Translations under genes and position numbers: made by a program
In this document: piece after piece, positions 14,131 through 22,505 of the stretch
Layout: every line of letters begins with the position of its first letter
How positions within the stretch are numbered: the stretch's first letter is position 1
The notes under the pieces: generated by a model
What the model was told of the DNA's origin: nothing
What the model saw: the letters and a program-made list of their open reading frames with translations, nothing else
Databases searched by the model: none
DNA from: Subtercola boreus
GTDB taxonomy: Bacteria > Actinomycetota > Actinomycetes > Actinomycetales > Microbacteriaceae
Reading direction: 5' to 3'
Assembly: GCF_006716115.1 (NCBI RefSeq)
Contig: NZ_VFOO01000001.1
Location: 1,488,001 to 1,552,000 of the forward strand
DNA length: 64,000 bases

Positions 14131-15687
14131 TCAGCGGCGGTGCCCCATGGTGATACGCAACTTGTTCTTCTGCACTTTACCGCTCGCAGTGCGCGGGAGC
14201 TCGTCGACGACTTCCAAGGTTTTCGGAATTTTGTACCGGGCGAGTCGTTCGCGCAGATGAGCATCGAAACGGTCGCGGTCGAAGGTCACGCCTTCGACAA
14301 TCACGAGCACGGCGTGCGGCACTTCGCCCCATCGATCATCGGGGAGGCCGATCACGGCCGCTGCCGTGACCTCCTCGAGTTCGAGGATCGCGTTCTCCAC
14401 TTCAGCGGAGTAGATGTTCTCGCCCCCCGAGATGATCATGTCCTTCATCCGGTCGGCGATGTACAGGAAGCCGTCTGCATCGACGTAGCCGGCATCTCCG
14501 GTGTGCAGCCAGCCATCTGACGTGTATAGCGCCGCCGAGTCTTCAGGCCGGTTCCAGTAGCCCGGCACAGCATTCGGCCCCGAGACTTGGATCTCGCCTC
14601 GACCACCGACGTCAAGGGCGCGACCATCGCCGTCGGCGATGCGGATGTCGGTGAAGAAGTGCGGAAGGCCGACCGAACCTGCCTTCGACCGGGAAAAACG
14701 CGGCTGCAGGGATGTCGCCCCGGGAGCCGTCTCAGTCATTCCGTAGCCCTGTGAAAACGAGAGCCCGCGTACCTCGAACGCGTCAAGCACCCGGGCGGGC
14801 ACGGCGGAACCACCACACGTCAGGCTACGTAGGCTGGACAGGTCGGCCTCGTTCCAGGCAGGATGCTCGCACATGAGCTGGAAGGTCGTCGGTACGCCGC
14901 TGAGGAGAGTTATGCGCTCATCCCGCACGAGTACGAGCGCTCGTCCTGGATCGAATTTCTCTTCGATGATCACAGTGCCCCCTTTGAGCAGGGTGCTGAA
15001 ACATCCCATTCCGAGCGCTGCGACGTGAAACAGCGGTGCGACCATGAGCGCCCGTTCCGTACTGGTGATGTCGTAGTCGACCAGCACGTTGTAGGTGTTC
15101 CAGGTGATGTTTCCGTGCGTCAGCAAGGCCCCTTTCGGGCGCCCTGTCGTACCTGAGGTGTAGATGATCATGGCGGGGTCATCGAGACCTACCTCAAGAT
15201 CAGGGTGGAACTTCGACGGCTGGGCGAGAACGCTTTCGAATTGCTCAGCGTTCTCGAGGTGCTCGACCTCGGTCTGGTTCGGCGTACTTCCCTCGTCGAC
15301 CACGATGCTGGTGACAGGCCCACAGAGGTAGAGCGCCGAGACGGCGAGTGATTCGAGACTGCCCGCTACGACCAGGACCGTGGCGCCGGAGTCGTTGATG
15401 CAGTGAGCAAGCTCGACGGGGGCGAGGCGTGTGTTCAACGGCACGAAAATCAGACCGGCGACCCCACAGGCGAACAGTGTCTCCAGGAAGGCGGGATGGT
15501 TGTTCCCGAGATAGGCGACGCGGTCGCCCGGAGCGAGACCGCGGTCCATCAGCGCGACGGCGAACGCATCCACCCGCTCGGCCAACTCGTCATAGGTGGT
15601 GGCATGACCCCGGTGTATGAGCGCGTCGGCCCCCGCCGACTTGACCCGTCGGCGATGTATCCACGAGCCCACGCCCTGATTCTTCAT
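14131..15687 (-). CDS. couL: Hydroxycinnamoyl-CoA ligase-like AMP-forming acyl-CoA synthetase (CouL-like)
   Basis: This adenylate-forming CoA ligase has 518 residues. It has the complete YTSGTTGRPKGALLTH P-loop, GYGMTE, GDAGYVDADGFLYIADRMKDMIISGGENIYSAEVE, and the PRTASGKVQKN catalytic lysine motif; each is intact. As the last gene of an operon with couN-, couO- and couM-like genes and a vanillyl-alcohol-oxidase-type enzyme, it most likely activates ferulate or p-coumarate to the CoA thioester. A GAAGAGGA ribosome site precedes the ATG. The couL assignment rests on context, because the family alone does not fix the acyl group. Confidence 0.8.
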   Translation of the reverse strand: MKNQGVGSWIHRRRVKSAGADALIHRGHATTYDELAERVDAFAVALMDRGLAPGDRVAYLGNNHPAFLETLFACGVAGLIFVPLNTRLAPVELAHCINDSGATVLVVAGSLESLAVSALYLCGPVTSIVVDEGSTPNQTEVEHLENAEQFESVLAQPSKFHPDLEVGLDDPAMIIYTSGTTGRPKGALLTHGNITWNTYNVLVDYDITSTERALMVAPLFHVAALGMGCFSTLLKGGTVIIEEKFDPGRALVLVRDERITLLSGVPTTFQLMCEHPAWNEADLSSLRSLTCGGSAVPARVLDAFEVRGLSFSQGYGMTETAPGATSLQPRFSRSKAGSVGLPHFFTDIRIADGDGRALDVGGRGEIQVSGPNAVPGYWNRPEDSAALYTSDGWLHTGDAGYVDADGFLYIADRMKDMIISGGENIYSAEVENAILELEEVTAAAVIGLPDDRWGEVPHAVLVIVEGVTFDRDRFDAHLRERLARYKIPKTLEVVDELPRTASGKVQKNKLRITMGHRR

Positions 15688-15724
15688 CGAATCCTCTTCC
15701 GATCCCTGCCCGGAGTTCCGGGGG

Positions 15725-16180
15725 TCAGGCGTAGAAGCGGCAGAGGAATGTCACGACGACTGCTGGTCGCGTGCTTCCCTCCGCCTCGATGATCGCGTCG
15801 ATGGTGATCTGTACCCCGTCCTTCACATCGGTGATCTCGGTGATTGTGGCCGTCATCCGCAGACGCGATCCGACGGGCACCGGTGAGGTGAACCGCACCC
15901 GATCGAGCCCGTAGTTGACCTTCGAACGCACTCCGTCGACGTCGAGCAGCTCCCCCCAGAACGGGATCAGCAGCGAGAGCGTGAGAAAACCGTGCGCGAT
16001 GGTGGTGCCGAAGGGGCCGTCGGCGGCGCGGACCGGATCGACGTGAATCCACTGGTCATCGCCTGTCGCCACAGCGAACTGGTCGATGCGTTCCTGTGTG
16101 ATCTCCAACCATCCGGTGTGGCCGAGGTTGGTACCGACCAGTGAGGGAAGGTTTTCCAGGGTGACGACTGTGTTACTCAT
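15725..16180 (-). CDS. couM: MaoC-type (R)-enoyl-CoA hydratase (CouM-like)
   Basis: This hotdog-fold hydratase has 151 residues. The hydratase-2 motif shows Asp41 and His46 (ATGDDQWIHVDP) followed by FGTTIAHGFLTLSL. It is expected to add water across the hydroxycinnamoyl-CoA double bond. It overlaps the upstream amidohydrolase gene by 8 bases. The order dehydrogenase - amidohydrolase - hydratase matches couNOM of Rhodococcus jostii RHA1. Confidence 0.82.
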   Translation of the reverse strand: MSNTVVTLENLPSLVGTNLGHTGWLEITQERIDQFAVATGDDQWIHVDPVRAADGPFGTTIAHGFLTLSLLIPFWGELLDVDGVRSKVNYGLDRVRFTSPVPVGSRLRMTATITEITDVKDGVQITIDAIIEAEGSTRPAVVVTFLCRFYA

Positions 16181-17060
16181 GAGTGCTCCTCAGGCCGAGC
16201 AGGCGCACGGCATTCTGTTTGGTGATCAGGGGCCGAACTTCGGCTTTGAGGTCGAGTTCGGAGAAATCTGCGAGCCAGCGGTCGGGGCTGATCAGAGGGA
16301 AATCCGACCCGAACAGAACCTTCTCCTTGAGAAGTGAGTTCGCCGCTCGCACCAGCTGGGCAGGGAAGTATTTCGGACTCCAGCCCGAGAGGTCGATGTA
16401 GACGTTCGACTTGTGCGTGGCGACAGAGATCGCCTCGTCCTGCCAGGGCACCGACGGATGCGCCATGATGATGCTGAGCGCGGGGAAAGTCGCGGCGACG
16501 ACGTCGAGCAGCATCGGGTTGGAGAGCGCGAGTCGGAGACCGCGACCGCCGGGAGTGCCCGCACCGATGCCCGTCTGCCCGGTATGGAAGAGCGCCGGCA
16601 CGCCCAGCTGTTCTATCGCCGCCCAGAGGGGGAAGAACCGCTCGTCGCTCGGGTCGAACCCCTGCATCGTCGGATGGAACTTGAACCCACGCGCCCCGTG
16701 CCCGGTGACGAGCTCCTCGGCGATCCCGACCGCATCCGCCCTGTTCGGGTCGACCGATCCGAACGGAATGAGCACATCATTGTTCCGCGCGGCGCCCTCG
16801 ATCACTTCGACGCTGGAGATCGGTGGATGCGAAAGGTTCTGCTCGGCATCCACCGTGAACACGACCGCTGCCATGCGGCGAACCCGGTAGTAGTCGGCGA
16901 TGGCGTCCAGGGTCGGCACCATGCCGTCGGTGCGGAAGTATTTCGCTGCAGCCTCGGCCAGATCGGCCGGCAGTGCCGAGTGGCCGTCTTCGGCGACCTC
17001 GATGTGCACGTGCGTGTCGATGGCCTCGATTGTGTCGAGGTCGATCGCAGACGAGTACAT
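16173..17060 (-). CDS. couO: Amidohydrolase-family beta-ketoacyl-CoA hydrolase (CouO-like)
   Basis: This amidohydrolase-2 fold protein has 295 residues. Metal ligands expected in the family are visible: His17 and His19 (DTHVH), His159 (LFHTGQ), His201 (MAHPS) and Asp253 (LFGSDFPL). RHA1 CouO is an amidohydrolase that replaces thiolase plus thioesterase, cleaving the beta-keto intermediate to a hydroxybenzoate and acetyl-CoA. Its Asp257 is needed for metal binding, and Asp253 here is the likely equivalent. The start overlaps the SDR stop as ATGA. Confidence 0.82.
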   Translation of the reverse strand: MYSSAIDLDTIEAIDTHVHIEVAEDGHSALPADLAEAAAKYFRTDGMVPTLDAIADYYRVRRMAAVVFTVDAEQNLSHPPISSVEVIEGAARNNDVLIPFGSVDPNRADAVGIAEELVTGHGARGFKFHPTMQGFDPSDERFFPLWAAIEQLGVPALFHTGQTGIGAGTPGGRGLRLALSNPMLLDVVAATFPALSIIMAHPSVPWQDEAISVATHKSNVYIDLSGWSPKYFPAQLVRAANSLLKEKVLFGSDFPLISPDRWLADFSELDLKAEVRPLITKQNAVRLLGLRSTHE

Positions 17061-17995
17061 CAGCCGACTTTCTCAGGCTGCAGTTCGGTCGGGAGGGCGG
17101 GGAACTCGTCGCCGACCGTCTGCAGGTTCGCGGCGAGAACCGGGGCGAAGTCGGCCTCGAGGGCCTCGAGCGACCAGCCACCGTTGTGGTACTCGGTCAC
17201 GATGGCCTCAGGGTGCGTCCAGACCTGCACCCTGTCGCCGCCGACGCCGATCACCTGACCGGTGACGGACGCTGCGACGTCTGTTGCGAGGAACGCTACG
17301 ACCGGCGCGACATCGGCGCTGGTTCCGAAACCGAGCTCCTTGCGGTAGAAGTCGGGCATCGGCTCGCCGCGGTCTTCCGCGTCGATGGCGGCAGCGAAGT
17401 AGGGAACGGTGCGCGTCATTGCGGTCGCAGCGACCGGGATGACCGCGTTGACGGTGACACCGGAGCGCTTCATCTCCAGGCTCCAGGTGCGCACCATACC
17501 GACAATGCCCGCCTTCGCTGCCGCATAGTTGGTCTGCCCGAAGTTTCCGCGCTGCCCGGTCGGCGAGCCGATCGCGATGATGCGACCCGCGACGCCGTTC
17601 TCCTTGAAATGGCCGAATGCTTCGCGAACGCACGTGAAGGTCCCCCGCAGGTGCACCCCGATGACAGTGTCGAAGTCGTCGTCGGTCATCTTCAGGATGG
17701 ACTTGTCACGCAGAACGCCTGCGTTGGTCACGAGAATGTCGAGGCGACCGAACGCCTCGACAGCCCGTGCGACCAGCTTGGCTGCGACCTCGGCCGTGCC
17801 GACCGGCGCCACGACTGCTGTCGCCGACCCGCCCGCAGCGACGATGCTCGCAACAGCCTCGTCTGCGACGGCCTGGTCGACGTCGTTGATGACGACCGAT
17901 GCCCCGTGACGGGCGAGTTCCTGAGCGTAGGCGAGGCCGAGGCCGCGCCCACTCCCGGTCACGATGGCGACCTTGCCGGTCAACTGCTGGGTCAT
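17060..17995 (-). CDS. couN: SDR, 3-hydroxyacyl-CoA dehydrogenase type (CouN-like)
   Basis: This SDR has 311 residues, resembling the dehydrogenase half of multifunctional beta-oxidation enzymes. It has TGSGRGLGLAYA, VTNAGV, an AIGSPTGQRGN serine region and YAAAK, plus the longer C-terminal lid of that group. It is expected to oxidise the beta-hydroxyacyl-CoA made by the MaoC hydratase. It is translationally coupled to the CouO-like gene through ATGA. The position immediately upstream of couO and couM supports the name. Confidence 0.82.
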   Translation of the reverse strand: MTQQLTGKVAIVTGSGRGLGLAYAQELARHGASVVINDVDQAVADEAVASIVAAGGSATAVVAPVGTAEVAAKLVARAVEAFGRLDILVTNAGVLRDKSILKMTDDDFDTVIGVHLRGTFTCVREAFGHFKENGVAGRIIAIGSPTGQRGNFGQTNYAAAKAGIVGMVRTWSLEMKRSGVTVNAVIPVAATAMTRTVPYFAAAIDAEDRGEPMPDFYRKELGFGTSADVAPVVAFLATDVAASVTGQVIGVGGDRVQVWTHPEAIVTEYHNGGWSLEALEADFAPVLAANLQTVGDEFPALPTELQPEKVG

Positions 17996-18066
17996 GATGG
18001 ATCCTTCTTTCGGTGATGCGTGACGTGATCGTGTGACGACGTGCTGCCGGCCGGCTGCCGACGCGG

Positions 18067-19686
18067 TCAGAGGCCGCGCCCGCGCAGTCGCGCCGGCCAG
18101 ATGCCCGACTTGCCGGGGTTGATGATGCCGTTCGGGTCGAGGGCGTCTTTGATCTTCTCGTTGAACCGGCGCTGGGCGTGGTTGTTCCAGCTGTAGGTCT
18201 CCGCCACCTGGTCGCCCAGTGCGTTGTGGGCACGGTACTCGCCGTAGCCGTCCCGTGCACCGTCAGCGATGAGTTGCTGGGTCAGCGCCAGGGTCTCGGC
18301 CTTGGATGCTTCGTCTTTCGTGTTGTAGAGCAGAAGCGAGATGTGGTGCATCTCCCGCAGGCCGATGATGAATTGCGCCGCATAGTCCTTCACATATTCG
18401 TCGGCAAGCGACTTCACGGCTTTGAACTGCCGGGCCGCGTCCTCCCCGTCAGGAGCGGAGATCGGGGAGAAGAAGAAGTGACCGGCGTTCGGAATCCAGT
18501 TGAAGACATTGGCCTCCTCGGTCGTGGGTACACCGGTGTTGATCTTGTGGCGGTCGTGGAGAGTGTGTGCCCCGCGGTCGTCTGCCGTGTGCGGGCGGGT
18601 GTCGGTCGTGTAGAACTTTGCCCCCGGGATCTGGCTGAACGCGCCTTCGATGATCGACAGGTACATGTCGATGATGGGCGGCGGCCCGTACACGGTGCCG
18701 TAGAAGTTCCAATAGCCGAGGTTCAGCTCCTTCTGCATGGTCTTGATCACGTCGTCAGGGATGGGCCCATCGCCCGTGTACCACTCCTCCCGGGTTGAGA
18801 CTTGGGCGGCGTCGAGAAAGATGTTGCGCAGCACCGGCACGTTCTGCAGAGGGGCCATGTTGATGCGCAGCGGCAGGACTGTGTCGATGATCGCCTGGAT
18901 GTCGTCGGCGTTCTCGAACGTGATCTGGAAGGTCTGAGCGGCGGGCGGGGGCTGCATGAGCTGGATGCCGAGCTTCGTGACGATTCCGTAGTTCGACTGC
19001 TCGAACATGTTGTCCGGGGACGGCCCGAAGCCCGGTGCGAACAACTGCCAGGCGTTGCTGCCCGGCAGCCCACCGAGGCCCGTGCGCAGCAGATCGCCGT
19101 CGGGCAGCACGACTTCGAGTCCGCACTTCCACATCGAATGATTGCCGTAGGGCGTGTACCCGACACCGCGGTCCATTGTGTTGCCGACGATGCTGCCCCA
19201 CGCGAGGTCGGGCGCGTCGATCCAGAGGTTCAGTTTGTGTTCCTGGATGTAGTCGTACAGGTCGTAGTAGGTGACACCCGGCTCGACGAGTGCGTAGCCG
19301 TACTTGTCGTTGACCTCGAGGATCCTGTTCATGCGAGCGCCGAGGTGCAGCACGACGGAGCCCGCTGTGCGAGGAGCCGAGCCCCCGTATCCGAGGTTCT
19401 TGCCGGTCGACACGGCGTGTACCGGGATGAGGTACTCGTTGGCGATGCGGACAATCGCCTGCACTTCCTCGGTCGTTCCGGGAACGAGGACGGCGCTCGG
19501 CGCGAAGTCGGCGTCGTTCGGGGTGACCGGGAAGGCGTCGTAATACGGGCGGACGGTCTCATCAGTGTCGAAGACGTGCTGGGCGCCGATGGCGTCGCGG
19601 AATGCTTCGAGCGCTTTCTCGAACTGTTCTGCAGTGACATCCGGCGGCAGTACTCGACTGGTGGGACGGGTTTCGATGTCAGTCAT
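18067..19686 (-). CDS. Vanillyl-alcohol-oxidase-family flavoenzyme (eugenol oxidase-like)
   Basis: This FAD enzyme has 539 residues, of the VAO/PCMH type that acts on para-substituted phenols. The FAD domain has STGKNLGYGG and PGVTYYDLYDY. Residues equivalent to the VAO phenolate pocket are present: Tyr100 (GYGGSAPR), and Tyr484 and Arg485 (GEYRAH). Asp160 fits the catalytic acid (DAPDL). His403 (NAGHFFFSP) fits the covalent FAD histidine. The ending DPNGIINPGKSGIWP is diagnostic. It probably converts eugenol or a related 4-alkyl/allylphenol to the cinnamyl alcohol. AAAGGAG precedes the ATG. Confidence 0.9.
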   Translation of the reverse strand: MTDIETRPTSRVLPPDVTAEQFEKALEAFRDAIGAQHVFDTDETVRPYYDAFPVTPNDADFAPSAVLVPGTTEEVQAIVRIANEYLIPVHAVSTGKNLGYGGSAPRTAGSVVLHLGARMNRILEVNDKYGYALVEPGVTYYDLYDYIQEHKLNLWIDAPDLAWGSIVGNTMDRGVGYTPYGNHSMWKCGLEVVLPDGDLLRTGLGGLPGSNAWQLFAPGFGPSPDNMFEQSNYGIVTKLGIQLMQPPPAAQTFQITFENADDIQAIIDTVLPLRINMAPLQNVPVLRNIFLDAAQVSTREEWYTGDGPIPDDVIKTMQKELNLGYWNFYGTVYGPPPIIDMYLSIIEGAFSQIPGAKFYTTDTRPHTADDRGAHTLHDRHKINTGVPTTEEANVFNWIPNAGHFFFSPISAPDGEDAARQFKAVKSLADEYVKDYAAQFIIGLREMHHISLLLYNTKDEASKAETLALTQQLIADGARDGYGEYRAHNALGDQVAETYSWNNHAQRRFNEKIKDALDPNGIINPGKSGIWPARLRGRGL

Positions 19687-19716
19687 TTTTTAGCTCCTTT
19701 GCTGGGGTTGAATGAA

Positions 19717-20823
19717 TCAGAAGACGATGACGGGTTTGACAGTGGCGCCGGAGTGCATGTCGTGCGCGGCCTGTTCGATGTCATCGAGTGAGTAGTTCTT
19801 GATGAGTTTCTCGAGCGGTAGCTTGCCGTCGGTGTGGAGCTGCACCAGCCGCGGAATGAGTTCCTGTGGCCAGCTGTCGCCCATGGTGACGCCGACGAGG
19901 CGTTTGCCGGGCAGGATTCCCTGAATGTCCACGGCGATCTCGGTGCCGGGTGGCGGGGCACCGCAGACGGCGACGGTGCCGCCGATCCCCAAGGCGTCGA
20001 TCGCGTTGCGCGCCACCCGGGGGCTGCCTGTCGTGTCGAGGGCGAAGTCGAGCCCCCGACCATCCGTGATCTGCGCGATCCGCGCCACGGCATCCTCGGT
20101 CGAGCCGTTGATGGTGTGCGTTGCACCGAGATCCCCAGCAAGGGCAAGACGCCCTTCGACGATGTCGACAGCGATGACCACCGCCGCCTCAGACAGGTGG
20201 GCGGCGATGATGCCGGACAGGCCGACGGCGCCGGTTCCGAAGACCGCGACCGTCGACCCCTTCGTGACGCCGAGCACGTTCCAGATGGATCCGAAACCGG
20301 TCTGCACGCCACAGCCGAGCGGGGCGAGCACGGCGAGATCGGCGGAGGCGTCGACCTTCGTCACGCTGCGTTCGTCTGCAATCGCATATTCGGCGAACGA
20401 CGACTGGCCGAAGAAGTGGGATCCGAGATCGGCACCGCCGCGATGGGCTGTGGCCGTACCGTCCCATCGGGAACCCATGAAGATGTTCCTCGGCAGCCAG
20501 GTGGTGCAGTACGCCGGGTGGTCCGAGAGGCAGCTCTCGCAGGCGCCGCACGAGGTGAAGCTCAACAGCACCTTGTCTTCGACGGAGACGGACGTGACGG
20601 CCGAGCCGATTCTCTCTACGATCCCCGCGCCCTCGTGACCCAGGATGCCCGGCATGGGGAACGGCAATGCCCCTGCCTTGACCCCGAGGTCGGTGTGGCA
20701 GAGTCCGGTCGCAACCATCCTGACGAGGACCTCGTCGGCACGGGGCTCATCGAGCTCGACGTCCTGCACGACGAATGCTTCGTTCGGGGCGGGCAGCACC
20801 GCGGCGCGCGCCATGGTCGTCAT
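19717..20823 (-). CDS. Zinc-dependent aryl/cinnamyl alcohol dehydrogenase
   Basis: This medium-chain dehydrogenase has 368 residues. The catalytic zinc site (GLCHTD and GHEGAG), the structural zinc cysteines (CGACESCLSDHPAYC) and the FGTGAVGLSG NAD site are all present. Sequence style matches aryl-alcohol dehydrogenases. In this operon it should oxidise coniferyl alcohol, the product of a eugenol oxidase, to coniferaldehyde. ATG at 20823 overlaps the aldehyde dehydrogenase stop (ATGA); a second in-frame ATG three codons later is possible. Confidence 0.88.
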   Translation of the reverse strand: MTTMARAAVLPAPNEAFVVQDVELDEPRADEVLVRMVATGLCHTDLGVKAGALPFPMPGILGHEGAGIVERIGSAVTSVSVEDKVLLSFTSCGACESCLSDHPAYCTTWLPRNIFMGSRWDGTATAHRGGADLGSHFFGQSSFAEYAIADERSVTKVDASADLAVLAPLGCGVQTGFGSIWNVLGVTKGSTVAVFGTGAVGLSGIIAAHLSEAAVVIAVDIVEGRLALAGDLGATHTINGSTEDAVARIAQITDGRGLDFALDTTGSPRVARNAIDALGIGGTVAVCGAPPPGTEIAVDIQGILPGKRLVGVTMGDSWPQELIPRLVQLHTDGKLPLEKLIKNYSLDDIEQAAHDMHSGATVKPVIVF

Positions 20824-22322
20824 GCGTGGGCCTCGCCGGTAGAAATGACGACGGACTTCGTTCGGGTGTAGGAGTGCAGCGATTCCGGCCCGTACTCACG
20901 ACCCCACCCCGAGTCCTTGACACCGCCAAAGGGAATCGCCGGGTCGAGCAGGGCCCAGGCGTTCACCCAGACGATGCCGGCCTCGAGCTGTGCTGCAACG
21001 CGGTGGGCGCGGGCGATGCTTCCGGTCTGGAGCCCTGCAGCCAACCCGAAGGCCGTGCTGTTGGCCAAGCGGATCGCTTCCTCCTCGGTGTCGAACGGCT
21101 GGACGGTCAGTACAGGGCCGAAGATCTCCTCCTGCACGGCGGAGTCGTCGTTGGGCAGGCCCGCGATCACGGTTGGCTTGTAGTAGTAGCCGCCGTCCAG
21201 GTCGAGGCGTTCGCCGCCGACCACGACATCGCCTCCGCGTTTGCGGGCTTCGGAGACGATCGCCTCGATCTTGTGCAGTTGGTCGAGGCTCGCCAGGGGT
21301 CCGATGACCGTTGCGGGGTCGGTCGGAGAACCGATCGGAACGCCCGCGACGGCCTGCGAGAGGATGCCCACGACGGTGTCGTAGATCGGCCGTTCGACCA
21401 GTAGTCGCGGCCCGGCCATGCAGAACTGGCCGGCGTTGAAGACGAATGCGCCGATGATGGTACCGATCGCCTGGTCGAGATCGGCGTCTGCGAAGAGGAT
21501 GTTCGCGGCGTTCCCGCCGAGTTCCGCCGTCACGGGCTTCAGCGTCTCGCCGGCGAGTGCCGCCACGTGTCGGCCCACTTCGGTCGATCCGGTGAACGCG
21601 ACCTTGTTCACGCCAGGATGCGCAACCAGCCTGTCGCCGAGTGCCGACCCGGATCCGGTGATCAGGTTGAAGACACCGTCTGGCACCCCTGCATCGGCGA
21701 GAATCTGCGCCATGATCAGAGCGCTCAGTGGAGTGTCGCTGGCGGGCTTGTGCACGATTGTGTTGCCGGCGGCCAGCGCCGGTGCGATCTTCGTGCTCGA
21801 CAGAATAAGGGGAAAGTTGAAGGGGCTGATGGCCGCAACGACACCGAGGGGCTCCCGGCGCGTGTACGCGAAAGCCGGTAGCGGAGTCTCGCGAGTGCTT
21901 CCATCCAAATGCTGAGCGAGGCTTGCGACGTACTCGTACTGGTCCGCAGCCGTATTGACATCAACGACATGCGCGAACGTGATGGGCTTACCGACGTCGG
22001 TGCTCTCGGCGAAAGCCAGTTCGTCGGCACGCTCTCGGATGAGCTGCGAAACCCGGTGCAGGATGCGCGACCGCTCCCGGCCGGAAAGCCCGGACCAGAT
22101 CCCGTTGTCGAACGCCGCGCGAGCCGCTGCGACCGCCGCATCGACGTCGCCTTCCGTCGCCCACGCCACACTCGATATGACCTCGGCTGTTGCAGGGTTG
22201 ATGACGTCGCGACGAGCTCCATCGGAACTCTCGGTCCAGGCTCCGCCGATGAACAGCTGGCCCGGCCGGAACGGTGACGGTCCGGAGCCTCGGCGGCCTG
22301 TCTGTGGTTCGGTGATGGTCAT
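20820..22322 (-). CDS. Aldehyde dehydrogenase, first gene of the eugenol/cou operon
   Basis: This NAD(P)-dependent aldehyde dehydrogenase has 500 residues. The SPFNFP region, FTGSTEVGR, the Glu of ELGGNAAN and the catalytic Cys of NAGQFCMAG are intact. It is expected to turn coniferaldehyde into ferulate, which the downstream ligase would activate. The ATG at 22322 is preferred over a TTG two codons upstream because GAGAGG sits about 8 bases before the ATG. The operon promoter lies in the divergent gap with the AraC gene. Confidence 0.9.
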   Translation of the reverse strand: MTITEPQTGRRGSGPSPFRPGQLFIGGAWTESSDGARRDVINPATAEVISSVAWATEGDVDAAVAAARAAFDNGIWSGLSGRERSRILHRVSQLIRERADELAFAESTDVGKPITFAHVVDVNTAADQYEYVASLAQHLDGSTRETPLPAFAYTRREPLGVVAAISPFNFPLILSSTKIAPALAAGNTIVHKPASDTPLSALIMAQILADAGVPDGVFNLITGSGSALGDRLVAHPGVNKVAFTGSTEVGRHVAALAGETLKPVTAELGGNAANILFADADLDQAIGTIIGAFVFNAGQFCMAGPRLLVERPIYDTVVGILSQAVAGVPIGSPTDPATVIGPLASLDQLHKIEAIVSEARKRGGDVVVGGERLDLDGGYYYKPTVIAGLPNDDSAVQEEIFGPVLTVQPFDTEEEAIRLANSTAFGLAAGLQTGSIARAHRVAAQLEAGIVWVNAWALLDPAIPFGGVKDSGWGREYGPESLHSYTRTKSVVISTGEAHA

Positions 22323-22398
22323 CGCCAAGTCCTCTCATCGTTGAGATCGAGCGGCACTTCTGTGCTCGTGCAATCGGTCTGGGGGTTGTGCAGCGATT

Positions 22399-22413
22399 AT
22401 CAGGTTTACTGAT
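22399..22413. promoter_or_regulatory. Inverted repeat in the eugenol-operon / AraC divergent gap
   Basis: ATCAG, five bases, then CTGAT form a small palindrome, flanked by a direct repeat of GATTAT at 22395-22400 and 22411-22416 (16 bp apart). It sits about 80-95 bases upstream of both divergent start codons. It is a candidate binding site for the AraC or MarR regulator encoded next door. Confidence 0.45.
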
Positions 22414-22446
22414 TATTCGGCGTTCCGCGCCGTTACCGGGAACCTC

Positions 22447-22477
22447 TTCGCAATCTGGATAGTCCAGCGATTGCGAA
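22447..22477. promoter_or_regulatory. Bulged hairpin/operator upstream of the AraC gene
   Basis: TTCGCAATC (22447-22455) and GATTGCGAA (22469-22477) are perfect inverted repeats; between them CTGGA-TAG-TCCAG continues the dyad with a two-base bulge. It lies 28 bases before the AraC start. It could be an autoregulatory site or a leader hairpin. Confidence 0.5.
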
Positions 22478-22505
22478 AAGACTCCAGCCAGGTGAGGATG
22501 TGATC

